Source of the DNA: Salsipaludibacter albus
Lineage (GTDB): Bacteria > Actinomycetota > Nitriliruptoria > Nitriliruptorales > Nitriliruptoraceae
Assembly (NCBI RefSeq): GCF_019798055.1
Contig: NZ_JAHOPH010000018.1
Location: 1-64,000, forward strand
DNA length: 64,000 nt
Direction of reading: 5' to 3'
This document shows, one piece after another, positions 18,228-27,212 of this stretch (positions are counted from its first letter, which is position 1; every line of letters begins with the position of its first letter). The position numbers were made by a program, and so were the translations under genes. The notes beneath the pieces were generated by a model, which was given only the letters and a program-made list of their open reading frames with translations, was not told the DNA's origin and did no database searches.

Positions 18228-18958
18228 GACGCGGTCCCGGCCGCCACGTCGAGCGCCTGGGCCAGGGTGAACTCCTGGGCGTACAGCGCCTTGCCGACGA
18301 TCACGGCGTCGACCCGCTCGTGGAGGTCGGCCAGGGCCGCGATGTCGTCCAGCGACGACACGCCGCCGGACGCGGTGACCGCGGCGTCGGTGGCATCGGC
18401 GACCTTCGCCAGCATCTCGAGGTTGGGCCCGGCCAGCATGCCGTCACGGGCCACGTCGGTGTAGACGAACCGCGGCACGCCCATCGCGCTGAAGGTGTCG
18501 ATGGCCTCCCACAGGTCACCGGCCTCCTCGGTCCAGCCGCGGGCCTGCAACACGTCACCACGCGCGTCGAGCCCGATGGCCAGTCGCGGCCCGACCCGGT
18601 CCAGGACCTCGCGGACGAAGTCCGGGTCGGTCAGCGCCATCGTCCCGACCACCACGCGTTCCGCGCCGTAGCCCAGGCTGGCCTCGACGTCGTCGATGGT
18701 GCGCACACCTCCGGACGCCTGGACCCGCACGTCGGTCGCGGCCACGATCGCCTCGATGAGGTGGCGGTTGCGGGGCTCGCCCGTGAAGGCGGCGTCGAGG
18801 TCGACGACGTGCAACCACGTGGTCCCGTCGTCGGCGAACCGCGTCGCGGCCGCGACCGGGTCCACGTCGTAGACGGTCTCGGCGTCCGCGGCGCCCTGGG
18901 TCAGGCGCACGGCGCGGCCGTCGCGGATGTCCACGGCCGGGTACAGGGTGATGCCCAT
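18224..18958 (-). CDS. hisA: ProFAR isomerase, probably bifunctional PriA
   Basis: A 244-residue TIM-barrel isomerase of histidine synthesis. Catalytic Asp10 is in YPAVDIRDG and the second Asp in [12 protein letters not shown]. In actinobacteria that lack trpF, this enzyme (PriA) also isomerises phosphoribosylanthranilate in tryptophan synthesis. No trpF is present in this window and the gene adjoins the trp block, which fits PriA, but the wider genome would have to be searched. The ATG at 18958 is chosen to match the family start; 12 codons upstream are open. Confidence 0.92.
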   Translation of the reverse strand: MGITLYPAVDIRDGRAVRLTQGAADAETVYDVDPVAAATRFADDGTTWLHVVDLDAAFTGEPRNRHLIEAIVAATDVRVQASGGVRTIDDVEASLGYGAERVVVGTMALTDPDFVREVLDRVGPRLAIGLDARGDVLQARGWTEEAGDLWEAIDTFSAMGVPRFVYTDVARDGMLAGPNLEMLAKVADATDAAVTASGGVSSLDDIAALADLHERVDAVIVGKALYAQEFTLAQALDVAAGTAS

Positions 18959-19060
18959 GGGCGTCGTCTCGCGTGGTCGGGGGCGTCGACGCACGGGAGC
19001 GTACGGGCATGGCGCGGCGGGGCCGACCCGCGGTCGACCCCGCCCATGGGACCGACGCGG

Positions 19061-19318
19061 TCAGTGGTTGCGGAGGGCGTCGATCAGCTCGTCCTTGGTC
19101 ATGTCCGAGCGGCCCTCGACGTCCAGTTCGGCGGCCCGGTCGCGCAGGTCGTCGACCGTCCACTCCTCGTATGCAGGTGCCTTGCCCCCGCGCTCGCCGG
19201 CGGTGGACCGGTCGGTGTTGGCGATCCGTGCGGCCTTCTCCTTCGATGCGCCCTGGTCGCGAAGCGCCTCGTACTGCTCGTCGTCCTTCACGGACGGTCC
19301 GTGGTCTCCTGCGGGCAT
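19061..19318 (-). CDS. Small Rho_N-domain protein
   Basis: An 85-residue protein. The first half (VKDDEQYEALRDQGASKEKA then ARIANT) matches the short conserved domain found in many actinobacterial stress-type proteins (a ChaB-like or DUF7218-like region); the second half (WTVDDLRDRAAELDVEGRSD, MTKDELIDALRNH) is a Rho N-terminal/SAP-like helical domain that can bind nucleic acid. ATG follows AAGGG by eight bases. It is monocistronic. A role in DNA or RNA binding is inferred. Confidence 0.8.
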   Translation of the reverse strand: MPAGDHGPSVKDDEQYEALRDQGASKEKAARIANTDRSTAGERGGKAPAYEEWTVDDLRDRAAELDVEGRSDMTKDELIDALRNH

Positions 19319-19428
19319 GGCGGATCCCTTCGTCGTCGATGGGTGTCCTTCCAGTGTGCGACGGGGACGGTCGCCCGCGACTGTCCGAACGGGGGTCGGA
19401 CCCGGCCGGCGGCCACAGACACCGCAGA

Positions 19429-20088
19429 TCAGAGCTGGCCGACCAGCTCCGCCGGGTCGTCGACGATCCGGGTCGCGCCACCCTCGCGCAGGACGGCGTC
19501 GGGGAATCCCCCGCACCGCACGGCGATGGCGGTCGCCCCGGCACGAACGGCCGCGACGGCGTCCCACGGCGCGTCGCCGACCATCCGGGCCGAGTCGGGG
19601 GCGAACCCGCCCTGTCGACAGCCAGCCAGCACGAGGTCCGGTGCGGGCTTGGAGCTGTCGACCTCCTCGGCGTCGGTGACCGGCAGGTCGCTGCGTCCCA
19701 ACACCTCGAGGAGGCGGCTGCGCTCGTCGCCGCCGGCCGACGTCGCCACGACGAACGGCACGTCGCGACGCTCCAGGTCGGCCAGCAGCGCGTGGGCGCC
19801 GCGGGTCGGGCGCAGGGACGACGACAGGTCGAGGAACCGGCGGGTGTGGTCCTGGGCGATGTCGGCGGCGTCGTCGACGTCGTCGCCGAGCAGCCACGGC
19901 ACGAGCCGGTCGCTGCCCATGCCGATGCCGGCGTGGATGCGGGCCTGGGCCACGTCGTGTCCCGCGGCGGCCAGCGCGGCCTGCCAGGCGACCACGTGCT
20001 GCCAGACCGAGTCGACGAGGGTGCCGTCGAGGTCGAGCACGACGCCAGCGGTCTCGGGGGTGGTGGGTTCGGAGGTGTTGGTCATCAT
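19429..20088 (-). CDS. HAD-family hydrolase (phosphatase-like)
   Basis: A 219-residue haloacid dehalogenase-superfamily enzyme of the beta-phosphoglucomutase/phosphoglycolate phosphatase type. Motif I is VLDLDGTLVDS (nucleophile and acid Asp), motif II the Thr/Ser in VVATSAGG, motif III the Lys in DSSKPAPD and motif IV MVGDAPWD. A four-helix cap lies between motifs I and II. The substrate cannot be predicted. Two adjacent ATGs (20088, 20085) both fit. Confidence 0.88.
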   Translation of the reverse strand: MMTNTSEPTTPETAGVVLDLDGTLVDSVWQHVVAWQAALAAAGHDVAQARIHAGIGMGSDRLVPWLLGDDVDDAADIAQDHTRRFLDLSSSLRPTRGAHALLADLERRDVPFVVATSAGGDERSRLLEVLGRSDLPVTDAEEVDSSKPAPDLVLAGCRQGGFAPDSARMVGDAPWDAVAAVRAGATAIAVRCGGFPDAVLREGGATRIVDDPAELVGQL

Positions 20089-20183
20089 GGGTCCATCGTG
20101 GCGGGTCCCCCCGGTCCCCGCCACCGCCCGGTCCGTACGATCCTCCAACCACCGATCCTGCCGCCGCGACGAGCGAGGGCCCC

Positions 20184-20696
20184 GTGACCACCCGTCGACG
20201 CCCCACGCCGGACCCCGCCGGACCCGGCCAGGAGTCGGTGTGGGACTATCCCCGACCGCCCCGACTGGAACGCACCGACGCCCACGTCGTCGTCGAGTTC
20301 GGCGGCGGGCCGATCGCCGACACCCGGCACGGGTGGCGGGTGCTCGAGACCAGCCATCCCCCGGTGTTCGCGCTGCCCCTGGACGACGTCGTGGAGGGTG
20401 CCCTGCAGGCCAACCCACGACGCACCTTCTGCGAGTTCAAGGGCGTGGCGACCTACTTCGACGTCGTCGGGCGCGACGGCACCGTCGCGCCCGCCGCGGG
20501 CTGGACCTACCCCCAGCCGACCGCCGGGTACGAGCCGCTGGCCAGCACGGTCTGCTTCTACCCGGGCCGGATGGACCGCTGCCTCGTCGACGACGAGGTG
20601 GTCCGGGCCGTGCAGGGTGACTTCTACGGTGGCTGGGTGACCTCGTCAGTCGTGGGCCCGTTCAAGGGTGCCGAGCCGGGCAGCGCCTGGTGGTGA
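20184..20696 (+). CDS. DUF427 domain-containing protein
   Basis: A 170-residue protein of the DUF427 family, small beta-rich proteins of unknown function. Recognisable are the opening ESVWDYPRPPRLERTD, the CEFKGVATYFDV core, the YPQPTAGYEPLASTVCFYPG motif and the ending DFYGGWVTSSVVGPFKG. GTG start. It overlaps the next gene by four bases (GTGA), so the two are probably made together. Confidence 0.9.
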   Translation: MTTRRRPTPDPAGPGQESVWDYPRPPRLERTDAHVVVEFGGGPIADTRHGWRVLETSHPPVFALPLDDVVEGALQANPRRTFCEFKGVATYFDVVGRDGTVAPAAGWTYPQPTAGYEPLASTVCFYPGRMDRCLVDDEVVRAVQGDFYGGWVTSSVVGPFKGAEPGSAWW

Positions 20697-21346
20697 CCGA
20701 TCCGCCCGACGCGGTGCCCGGTGACCTGGTCCGGACCGTGGCCGGCGAGGTCCGGGTCCAACTCGACCGCATCCGGGGATCGCGGTTCGTCGGCGACCTG
20801 GCACCCGTCGCGGACGTCGCGGCGGCGCGGGCGTTCGTCGCCCGGGTCCGCGCACGCGAACCCGACGCGAGCCACCACTGCTGGGCCTGGCGGGGAGCCG
20901 ACGGCACCGGTCGCAGCGACGACGACGGCGAGCCGGGCGGGACGGCCGGTCCCCCGATGCTGCGCCACCTCGACGGTGCGGACCTGGTCGACGTGGTGGT
21001 CGTCGCGACCCGCTGGTTCGGCGGGACGAAGCTGGGGAGCGGTGGACTGGTCCGGGCCTACGGGGACACCGCGGCCACCGCGATCGCCGCGGCCGACGTG
21101 CGGACGCGACGTCGGCGCACACGGCTCGCGTTCGTGCACGACTGGGACCTGACGTCCCGGGTCGAGGCCGTGGTCGCCGCGCACGACACGGTGGCGGTCA
21201 GCACCGACTACGGCGCTCGCGTGCACCGGCTCGTGGCGGTCCCCACGATCGTGGTCGACGACTTCGTCGCCGCACTCGCCGAGGCGACCTCCGGGGCCGT
21301 GGTGGCGCGCACGTCACCAGCAGCCCCGGACGGCCCCGACTCCTAG
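20693..21346 (+). CDS. yigZ: YigZ/IMPACT family protein
   Basis: A 217-residue member of the YigZ/IMPACT family, thought to bind nucleic acid or ribosome-associated factors. The N-terminal UPF0029 domain has the characteristic RFVGDLAPVADVAAARAF, ASHHCWAWR and DDDGEPGGTAGPPML motifs, then VVATRWFGGTKLGSGGLVRAYG. The C-terminal domain (about 130-205) is shorter and less conserved. GTG at 20693 overlaps the upstream stop. Its TAG stop shares the palindrome CTAG with the stop of the converging FHA gene. Confidence 0.9.
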   Translation: MTDPPDAVPGDLVRTVAGEVRVQLDRIRGSRFVGDLAPVADVAAARAFVARVRAREPDASHHCWAWRGADGTGRSDDDGEPGGTAGPPMLRHLDGADLVDVVVVATRWFGGTKLGSGGLVRAYGDTAATAIAAADVRTRRRRTRLAFVHDWDLTSRVEAVVAAHDTVAVSTDYGARVHRLVAVPTIVVDDFVAALAEATSGAVVARTSPAAPDGPDS

Positions 21347-21996
21347 AGCAGGCCCAGCCGGATGGCCTCGGCGACTGCCGCGGCACGGCTGTGGACGTCG
21401 AGCTCGCGGTACAGCTCGTCGGTGTAGGACTTGATGGTCAGCTCGGCGAGGCCGAGCCGGTCGGCGATCTCGGCGTTGGTGAGGCCCTCGGCCAGCAGTC
21501 GCACGACGTCCATCTTGCGGGGCGACAGCGTGACCGGGTCCTCCTCGACGATCTCGTGGACCTCGGTGTCCTCCTCGTCACGGCAGGCCGCGACCGGGTT
21601 CTCGAAGACCAGTTCGACCGGACCGAACCGGATCTGCGCACCGTGGGAGAGCACCGTGGGTGTCGTGGCGGGCTCGTCGTCGACCCACGTGCCGGTCGAC
21701 GACCCCAGGTCGGTCAGGATCACCACGCCGGACAGCAGTTGCAGTCGGGCGTGGATGCGCGACACGCTCGGATGATCGAGCACGTAGGCGTTGTTGCGGT
21801 CACGACCGATGGTGGCGCGGTCGAGCTCGAGTCGGAGCACGCGACCGGCCGACGGGCCGTTGGTCACGTACAGGATCGGGCACGGCACGACCTTGGCGGC
21901 CTTGCGTGGGGGCTCGCGCGGCTCGTCGAACTCGGCGAGGTCGGCGGTGGCGAGGCGATGGCGGGGGGCGGACTGGGTCGGCAGGACGGCCGTCAT
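21343..21996 (-). CDS. FHA-LuxR fusion regulator
   Basis: A 217-residue two-domain protein. Residues about 42-132 form a forkhead-associated domain, which normally binds phosphothreonine: G64-R65 in ATIGRDRNN and S79-R80-IH82 in VSRIHARL are present, but the usual Asn of the GSxNG loop is Thr (GSSTGT, 98-103). Residues about 153-217 are a GerE/LuxR-type DNA-binding helix-turn-helix (LSPRKMDVVRLLAEGLTNAE, IADRLGLAELTIKSYTDELY). An acidic linker joins them. This suggests transcription control switched by a Ser/Thr-kinase-modified partner rather than by a receiver domain. It overlaps the upstream gene by ATGA. Confidence 0.85.
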   Translation of the reverse strand: MTAVLPTQSAPRHRLATADLAEFDEPREPPRKAAKVVPCPILYVTNGPSAGRVLRLELDRATIGRDRNNAYVLDHPSVSRIHARLQLLSGVVILTDLGSSTGTWVDDEPATTPTVLSHGAQIRFGPVELVFENPVAACRDEEDTEVHEIVEEDPVTLSPRKMDVVRLLAEGLTNAEIADRLGLAELTIKSYTDELYRELDVHSRAAAVAEAIRLGLL

Positions 21997-22385
21997 GCGG
22001 TCGCCATTCCGGTCCGACGGACCTGTTCGAGTTCGGCGTGCAGGTCCTGGGTGTCGCGATCGGACAGGCCGTCGCGGGCGACCTCGAGCGAGTTGACGTC
22101 GCCGGTGTCCCAGTGCACGTACAGGATCCGTGCGAGGTCGGAGTAGGAGGTCTCCGCGGGGAGCGCATGGAGGTCACGCAGTCCCGCGGGGAGGGGGGTC
22201 TGGTCGTCCCACAGTGCGTACAACAGCTCACCGGGGGTGCGGCGGGCGATCGGGACGGAGGCGTCGGGTGACACCGCCGTCGACGGTGCTGCTGGCTGGT
22301 GCGGAGCGGTCCCGTTGACAGAAGTGGCGCCTCGGGGGTCCAGCCACTCGGCGAAGGCGTGGCGCAGTTCGGACGGATCGTTCAT
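21993..22385 (-). CDS. Hypothetical partner of the FHA-LuxR regulator
   Basis: A 130-residue soluble protein with no recognised domain. Residues about 18-47 are a Pro/Ala/Ser/Thr linker; the C-terminal part (50-130) is predicted helical with conserved-looking Trp/Tyr (GELLYALWDDQTPLPAGLRD; SYSDLARILYVHWDTGD). ATG at 22385 follows GAGGAA by about eight bases. It is the first gene of a two-gene operon with the FHA-LuxR gene (ATGA overlap), so it may be the regulator's ligand or a modulator; that is inference. The linker Thr residues are possible phosphoacceptors. Confidence 0.7.
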   Translation of the reverse strand: MNDPSELRHAFAEWLDPRGATSVNGTAPHQPAAPSTAVSPDASVPIARRTPGELLYALWDDQTPLPAGLRDLHALPAETSYSDLARILYVHWDTGDVNSLEVARDGLSDRDTQDLHAELEQVRRTGMATA

Positions 22386-22542
22386 GGGGTGTGTTCCTCG
22401 TGACAGTTGTCGACCATGGCGGCCGAGACGGTCGCGTCCCGCGAAGGAGGGCGGTCCGTGGCGAAGGCCACGAGGAATGCAGATGTCCTCCCAGCGGACG
22501 GACACGTGGTCACCCGGGGGTCACCACTCCGTCTCGAGTCCT

Positions 22543-22579
22543 CGGGGTCTGGGAGAACTGCGACCCCGGGGTCTGGGAG
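22543..22579. repeat. Direct repeat in a divergent promoter region
   Basis: CGGGGTCTGGGAG occurs at 22543-22555 and 22567-22579, 24 bp apart, in the 363-bp gap between the divergent operons starting at 22385 and 22749. It could be a tandem activator or repressor site. The same gap holds CTACCGT at 22688-22694, a possible -10 for the GAF-ANTAR gene, and no gene. Confidence 0.45.
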
Positions 22580-22748
22580 GAAGCCCCTTCACTATGTCCG
22601 CGTCCGACCGAATTGTCAAACATGCGGACCGCCGTGTGCGGTGCCACGACCGCGCTCGGACCCGTTCGTGCGTCGGTCCGGGGTCGGCTACCGTTCGAGC
22701 CGTCCGTCCGGAGGGCGGGACGGACATGACGGGGAAGGACGATCCAGC

Positions 22749-23459
22749 GTGGTCGACGACGGGGCACTGCTGGAGACCTTCGAGGACTTCGCCACGGGAC
22801 TGGTGAACCCCTTCGACGTCGACGAGGTCCTGCACACCCTGATCGAGCGCGTGGTCGAGGTGGTCGGCGTCGACGGCGCCGGGGTCTCGCTGGCGCGCGA
22901 GGACCAGCTGCTGGGCTTCGTCGCCGCCACCGACCCGGTCGTCGCCGAGGTGGAGGAGCACCAGGACGTCCAGGGTGGCCCCTGCCACCAGGCCTACCTC
23001 GACCGGGAGCCCGTGGTGGTCGACGACCTCGCGGAGGAGGAGCGCTGGCCCGCCTACCGCCAGGCCACCCACGACCTCGGGTTCCGCGCGGTCGTGGCCG
23101 TGCCACTGCCCACCAACACCGGACCGATCGGTGCGCTCAACCTCTACCAGGTGGATCCGCGGGCGTGGTCCGAGCGCGAGGTCGAGGTGGCCCAGATGAT
23201 GGCCGCGATGGCGTCGGGCTACCTGCTGACCAGCGTCGCCCTGAGCACGCCGGACAGCCTGAGCACCCAGCTCGGCCACGCCCTGGCCAGCCGGGCCCTC
23301 GTCGAGCAGGCCGGCGGCATCCTGGGCGGCCGCCTGGACCTCGACCGCCGCGGTGCGTTCGACGCGCTGCAGGCCCTGGCCGACCGCCACGACACCACGC
23401 TGCACGACGCCGCCCGCCGACTGGTGGACGACCCCGCGTTCGCCCGCGACGACGCCTGA
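22749..23459 (+). CDS. GAF-ANTAR regulator 1
   Basis: A 236-residue protein with a GAF sensor domain (about 10-165) and an ANTAR RNA-binding domain (about 175-232, QLGHALASRALVEQAGGILG and following). GAF-ANTAR proteins are thought to bind small ligands and then act as antiterminators on hairpin pairs in leader RNA; in actinobacteria they are often numerous. In the ANTAR core the usual QAKG is QAGG here, a change in a normally conserved Lys position that may weaken RNA binding. GTG at 22749 follows GGAAGGAC by eight bases. It precedes a paralogue by 23 bases. Confidence 0.85.
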   Translation: MVDDGALLETFEDFATGLVNPFDVDEVLHTLIERVVEVVGVDGAGVSLAREDQLLGFVAATDPVVAEVEEHQDVQGGPCHQAYLDREPVVVDDLAEEERWPAYRQATHDLGFRAVVAVPLPTNTGPIGALNLYQVDPRAWSEREVEVAQMMAAMASGYLLTSVALSTPDSLSTQLGHALASRALVEQAGGILGGRLDLDRRGAFDALQALADRHDTTLHDAARRLVDDPAFARDDA

Positions 23460-23482
23460 CCACCGGGAACGGAGTCCCCCCG

Positions 23483-24184
23483 ATGCTCAACCATGCCGCC
23501 CTGCTCCGCGCCTACGAGGGCTACGCCCGGGCGCTGTTGCAGACCTACGACATCGGCGAGATGCTGTACCGGCTCACCGACCAGGTCGTCGAGGTCCTCG
23601 AGATCGACGGAGCCGGGGTCGTGCTGGCCGACGACGACGACCAACTGGCACTCGTGTCGACGACCGACAAGCGGGTGGCGACGCTGCAGGAACTGCAACT
23701 CGAGAACGGCCGTGGTCCGAGCATCCAGGCCTTCCACGACAACGCCCAGGTCGCGTCGTCGGACCTGGCAGCCGACGACCGCTGGCCCGAACTGGCCGCC
23801 GCCGCACGGGACCAGGGCCTGGCCGCCGTCGCCGGCCTGCCCATGCCGGTCCACGAGCAGCGGATCGGCGCCCTGGACCTGTGGACGGTCGAGCCACACG
23901 ACTGGACCGACGAGGAGCTGCGGGTGGGCCAGGTGCTGGCCAACATGGCGTCGGGCTACGTCCTGAACAACCTGGAGCTGTCCGAGTCACGCGACCTCGC
24001 CCAGCAGTTGCAGCATGCCCTGGACAGCCGGGTCATCGTCGAGCAGGCCAAGGGGATCGTCGCCGGCAAGCTGGACATCACCCCCAGCGACGCGTTCGGC
24101 CTGCTCCGGCGCCACGCCCGCTCCACCAGCACCAAGCTCCACCACGTCTGCCAGCGGATCGTCGACGGCGACCTGGACCTGTAG
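23483..24184 (+). CDS. GAF-ANTAR regulator 2
   Basis: A 233-residue paralogue of the preceding gene. The GAF domain (about 8-162) includes VVEVLEIDGAGVVLADDDDQ and RIGALDLWTVEPHDW; the ANTAR domain (about 173-230) is canonical, with LDSRVIVEQAKGIVAGKLDI retaining the conserved Ala-Lys-Gly. ATG follows GGAG by about ten bases. The tandem arrangement points to local duplication; the higher conservation of its ANTAR core suggests it keeps the RNA-binding function. Confidence 0.88.
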   Translation: MLNHAALLRAYEGYARALLQTYDIGEMLYRLTDQVVEVLEIDGAGVVLADDDDQLALVSTTDKRVATLQELQLENGRGPSIQAFHDNAQVASSDLAADDRWPELAAAARDQGLAAVAGLPMPVHEQRIGALDLWTVEPHDWTDEELRVGQVLANMASGYVLNNLELSESRDLAQQLQHALDSRVIVEQAKGIVAGKLDITPSDAFGLLRRHARSTSTKLHHVCQRIVDGDLDL

Positions 24185-24208
24185 GGCCGCGCCCCTGCTC
24201 CGTCGGAC

Positions 24209-24849
24209 CTACGACAGGCTCGCGAGCCAGTTGCGCAGCAGGCGATGCCCCACCTCGCCGGACTTCTCCGGGTGGAACTGGGTGCCCACGACACTGCCCT
24301 CGCGCACCACGCACGGGAAGCCGGTCGCGGCCCCGTGGTCGCAGGTCGCCACGACGTGGGCCGGGTCATCCGGCACCGCGAAGTAGGAGTGCACGAAGTA
24401 GCAGCGCTCCCCCGCCACCCCGGCCAGGATCGGGTCGTCGCGGTGCCCGGGTGCCGCCGTGACGACGTCCCAGCCCATGTGTGGCACCGTGACGTCGTCG
24501 GTGAAGCGACGCACCGCACCGGGCAGCAGCCCGAGTCCCGTGGTGTCGCCCTCCGCGGAGTGGCCGTAGAGCAGTTGCATCCCCACGCAGATCCCGAACA
24601 CGGGTCGTTCCCGCCCGATCCAGTCGGTCAACAGGCCGACCATGCCGCTGGCCCGCAGGTTCGCCAGGCACGAGGCGATGTGGCCGACGCCCGGGATGAC
24701 CAGCACGTCGGCCGCGGCCGCCGTGGCCACGTCGTCGGTCACGAAGGCGTCGGCCCCCGCAGCGTCGAACCCGCGCTTGGCCGACCGCACGTTGCCGGCG
24801 CCGTAGTCGAGCACGGCGGCCCTGGGTGCCGCCGAGGCCGGGGTCGGCG

Positions 24850-24853
<4 letters not shown>
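24209..24853 (-). CDS. hisH: Imidazole glycerol phosphate synthase, glutaminase subunit
   Basis: A 214-residue class I glutamine amidotransferase that supplies ammonia to HisF. The catalytic triad is Cys89 in FGICVGMQLL with His194 and Glu196 in TQFHPEKSG; the oxyanion region is IPGVGH. GTG at 24853 overlaps the hisB stop as GTGA. It converges on the GAF-ANTAR gene with only 24 bases between stops and no visible terminator. Confidence 0.95.
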
Positions 24854-25437
<584 letters not shown>

Positions 25438-25530
25438 CCCGTCGTCCCTGCTCGTGGTGTGGCCGGGGGCGGTCCCCGGACCGCCCCGAACGGTACCGGC
25501 GTGCCTGCGTGCGCCGGCACGGCGGGTCCG

Positions 25531-26124
25531 TCAGCGACGCACGCTCGCGACCAGCTGCAGCACGCCGAAGCCCGCCACCTGTGCCGCCAGCACGACCAGC
25601 AGCGTCGGCACGTCGGGGCGCGCCCAGCCCAGCGCGACGCCGCCCGCTCCGACCGCGAGGTTGAGCAGGCCGACCAGCGTCGTGGCCGCCCGGGACACAC
25701 CGCCGGCCGCGGCACCTGCCAGGACGGCGGCCCACAGGATCGCCACGATCCCCGAGACCACCGTGGCCCACGTCGGCCCGTACTCCACCGGGCGGTCGGC
25801 GGCCGCCAGCACCAGCAGCACCACGCCGGTCACGAGGCACCACCCGGCGTCCCACAGCAGTGCACGACGACGCGACGACGCGAACCGTGCGGGCCGGGCG
25901 GCCGCCACCCGGTCGGACTCGTCGACCGGGTCGCGGGTGGTCGGCCGGCGGGCCGTCCCCACGTCGGCCGATCGTGACGGCAGTGGCGTGGTGGACGAGC
26001 GCTGACCCGGGTCCACCGGGACGGTCGGCGCCGCCGGGGAGTCGTCGGGCACCTTGAAGACCTGGGAGGTCGATGGCAGCTCGTCGGTGTCGTCGAAGTC
26101 GTCGCCCCCGCCGTCGGTGCTCAC
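25531..26124 (-). CDS. Membrane protein in the his operon, unknown
   Basis: A 197-residue protein with an acidic, Pro/Ser/Thr-rich cytoplasmic-looking N-terminus (about 1-88) and four predicted membrane helices (beginning near CLVTGVVLLVLAAADR, TVVSGIVAILWAAVLAGAAA, LVGLLNLAVGAGGVALGWA and LLVVLAAQVAGFGVLQLVAS). No catalytic motif is visible. Its GTG overlaps the hisC stop by four bases, so it is expressed with the his genes. I cannot link it to histidine metabolism from sequence. Confidence 0.75.
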   Translation of the reverse strand: MSTDGGGDDFDDTDELPSTSQVFKVPDDSPAAPTVPVDPGQRSSTTPLPSRSADVGTARRPTTRDPVDESDRVAAARPARFASSRRRALLWDAGWCLVTGVVLLVLAAADRPVEYGPTWATVVSGIVAILWAAVLAGAAAGGVSRAATTLVGLLNLAVGAGGVALGWARPDVPTLLVVLAAQVAGFGVLQLVASVRR

Positions 26125-27212
26125 GACGACGCCAGGACGTCGGCCAGCGCCGCGAGGAACTCGTCGTTCTCGCTGGCGGTCCCGATGGTCACCCGCAGGC
26201 AGTCGTCCAGGCGTGGCTTCGACGAGAAGTCTCGCACCAGCACGCCCCGGTCGAGCAGGGCGTCGAAGACGGCGGGTGCGTCGGGGACACGCCACAGCAC
26301 GAAGTTCGCATCCGATGGCCAGGCATGCACCTCGTCGAGTGCGCGCAGGGCGTCGATCACCCGGTCGCGCTCGTCCGCGACCCGCTGGCGATGACCGAGG
26401 AACGCCTGTTCCTGCTCGATCGCGACCTCGGCGGCGACCTGCTTCAGCGCGTCGAGGTGGTAGGGCAGCCGGACCCGGCGCAGGTCCTGGACCACCCAGT
26501 CGGGTCCGTGGAGGTAGCCCAGTCGGAGCCCGGCCAGGCGGAACGCCTTGGAGAACGTGCGGGACACGACCAGGCGGTCCCAGGTCCCGACGTGCTCGAC
26601 CACCGAGGCACCGCCGAACTCGACGTAGGCCTCGTCGACGACCAGCAGCGCCGGTGCGACGGCGTCGTGGAGCGCGGCCAGCACCTCGGCCGGCACCCGC
26701 ATGCCGGTCGGGTTGTTGGGGTTGGCGACGAACACCACGTCGGCATCGGCCGCGGCCAGGTCGGCCACCACCCGGTCGTCCCAGCCGAAGTCGTCGGCGA
26801 GGTCGACCTCCACGAACTCGGTCGCACTGACCCGGGCCAGGACCGGGTACATCGAGTAGCCCGGCCGCACGCTCGCCAGCCGTCGGCCCCGTCCGCCGTA
26901 GGCCTGCAGCAGCTGCATCAGCACCTCGTTGGAACCGTTCGCGGCCCACGTCTGGCCGACGTCGAGGTCGACCCGGCCCGCCAGGAGCTCGCGCAGCCGG
27001 GTGTGGGGCCGGTCCGGGTAGCGGTTGAGGTCCAGGGACTGGATGCGGCGGCCGACCTCCGCGAGGAACACGTCCGGTGGCGGCTCGGCGGTCTCGTTGG
27101 TGTTGAGCCGGACCGGCACGTCCAGCTGGGGCGCGCCGTAGGGGACCAGGTCGGCGAGGTCGTCACGGACCGGCGTGCGCGCGTGCGGGGTCGCCTCGGT
27201 GCCGGGGGTCAC
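26121..27212 (-). CDS. hisC: Histidinol-phosphate aminotransferase
   Basis: A 363-residue fold-type I PLP aminotransferase. The cofactor lysine is in VSRTFSKAFRLAGLRLGYL; other binding residues are in ANPNNPTGM and VVDEAYVEF; NTNETAEPPP at the N-terminus and the ending GTASENDEFLAAL are typical of HisC. GTG at 27212 overlaps the hisD stop by four bases. Confidence 0.95.
   Translation of the reverse strand: MTPGTEATPHARTPVRDDLADLVPYGAPQLDVPVRLNTNETAEPPPDVFLAEVGRRIQSLDLNRYPDRPHTRLRELLAGRVDLDVGQTWAANGSNEVLMQLLQAYGGRGRRLASVRPGYSMYPVLARVSATEFVEVDLADDFGWDDRVVADLAAADADVVFVANPNNPTGMRVPAEVLAALHDAVAPALLVVDEAYVEFGGASVVEHVGTWDRLVVSRTFSKAFRLAGLRLGYLHGPDWVVQDLRRVRLPYHLDALKQVAAEVAIEQEQAFLGHRQRVADERDRVIDALRALDEVHAWPSDANFVLWRVPDAPAVFDALLDRGVLVRDFSSKPRLDDCLRVTIGTASENDEFLAALADVLASS

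Noticed and set aside
14808-18464. A plus-strand open frame of 1218 codons opposite trpE, hisI and hisF
   Set aside because: The minus strand encodes recognisable enzymes over the whole span; the plus frame has no domain structure.
18320-20620. A plus-strand open frame of 766 codons
   Set aside because: Antisense to hisA, the Rho_N and the HAD genes; Arg/Ser/Pro-rich without domains.
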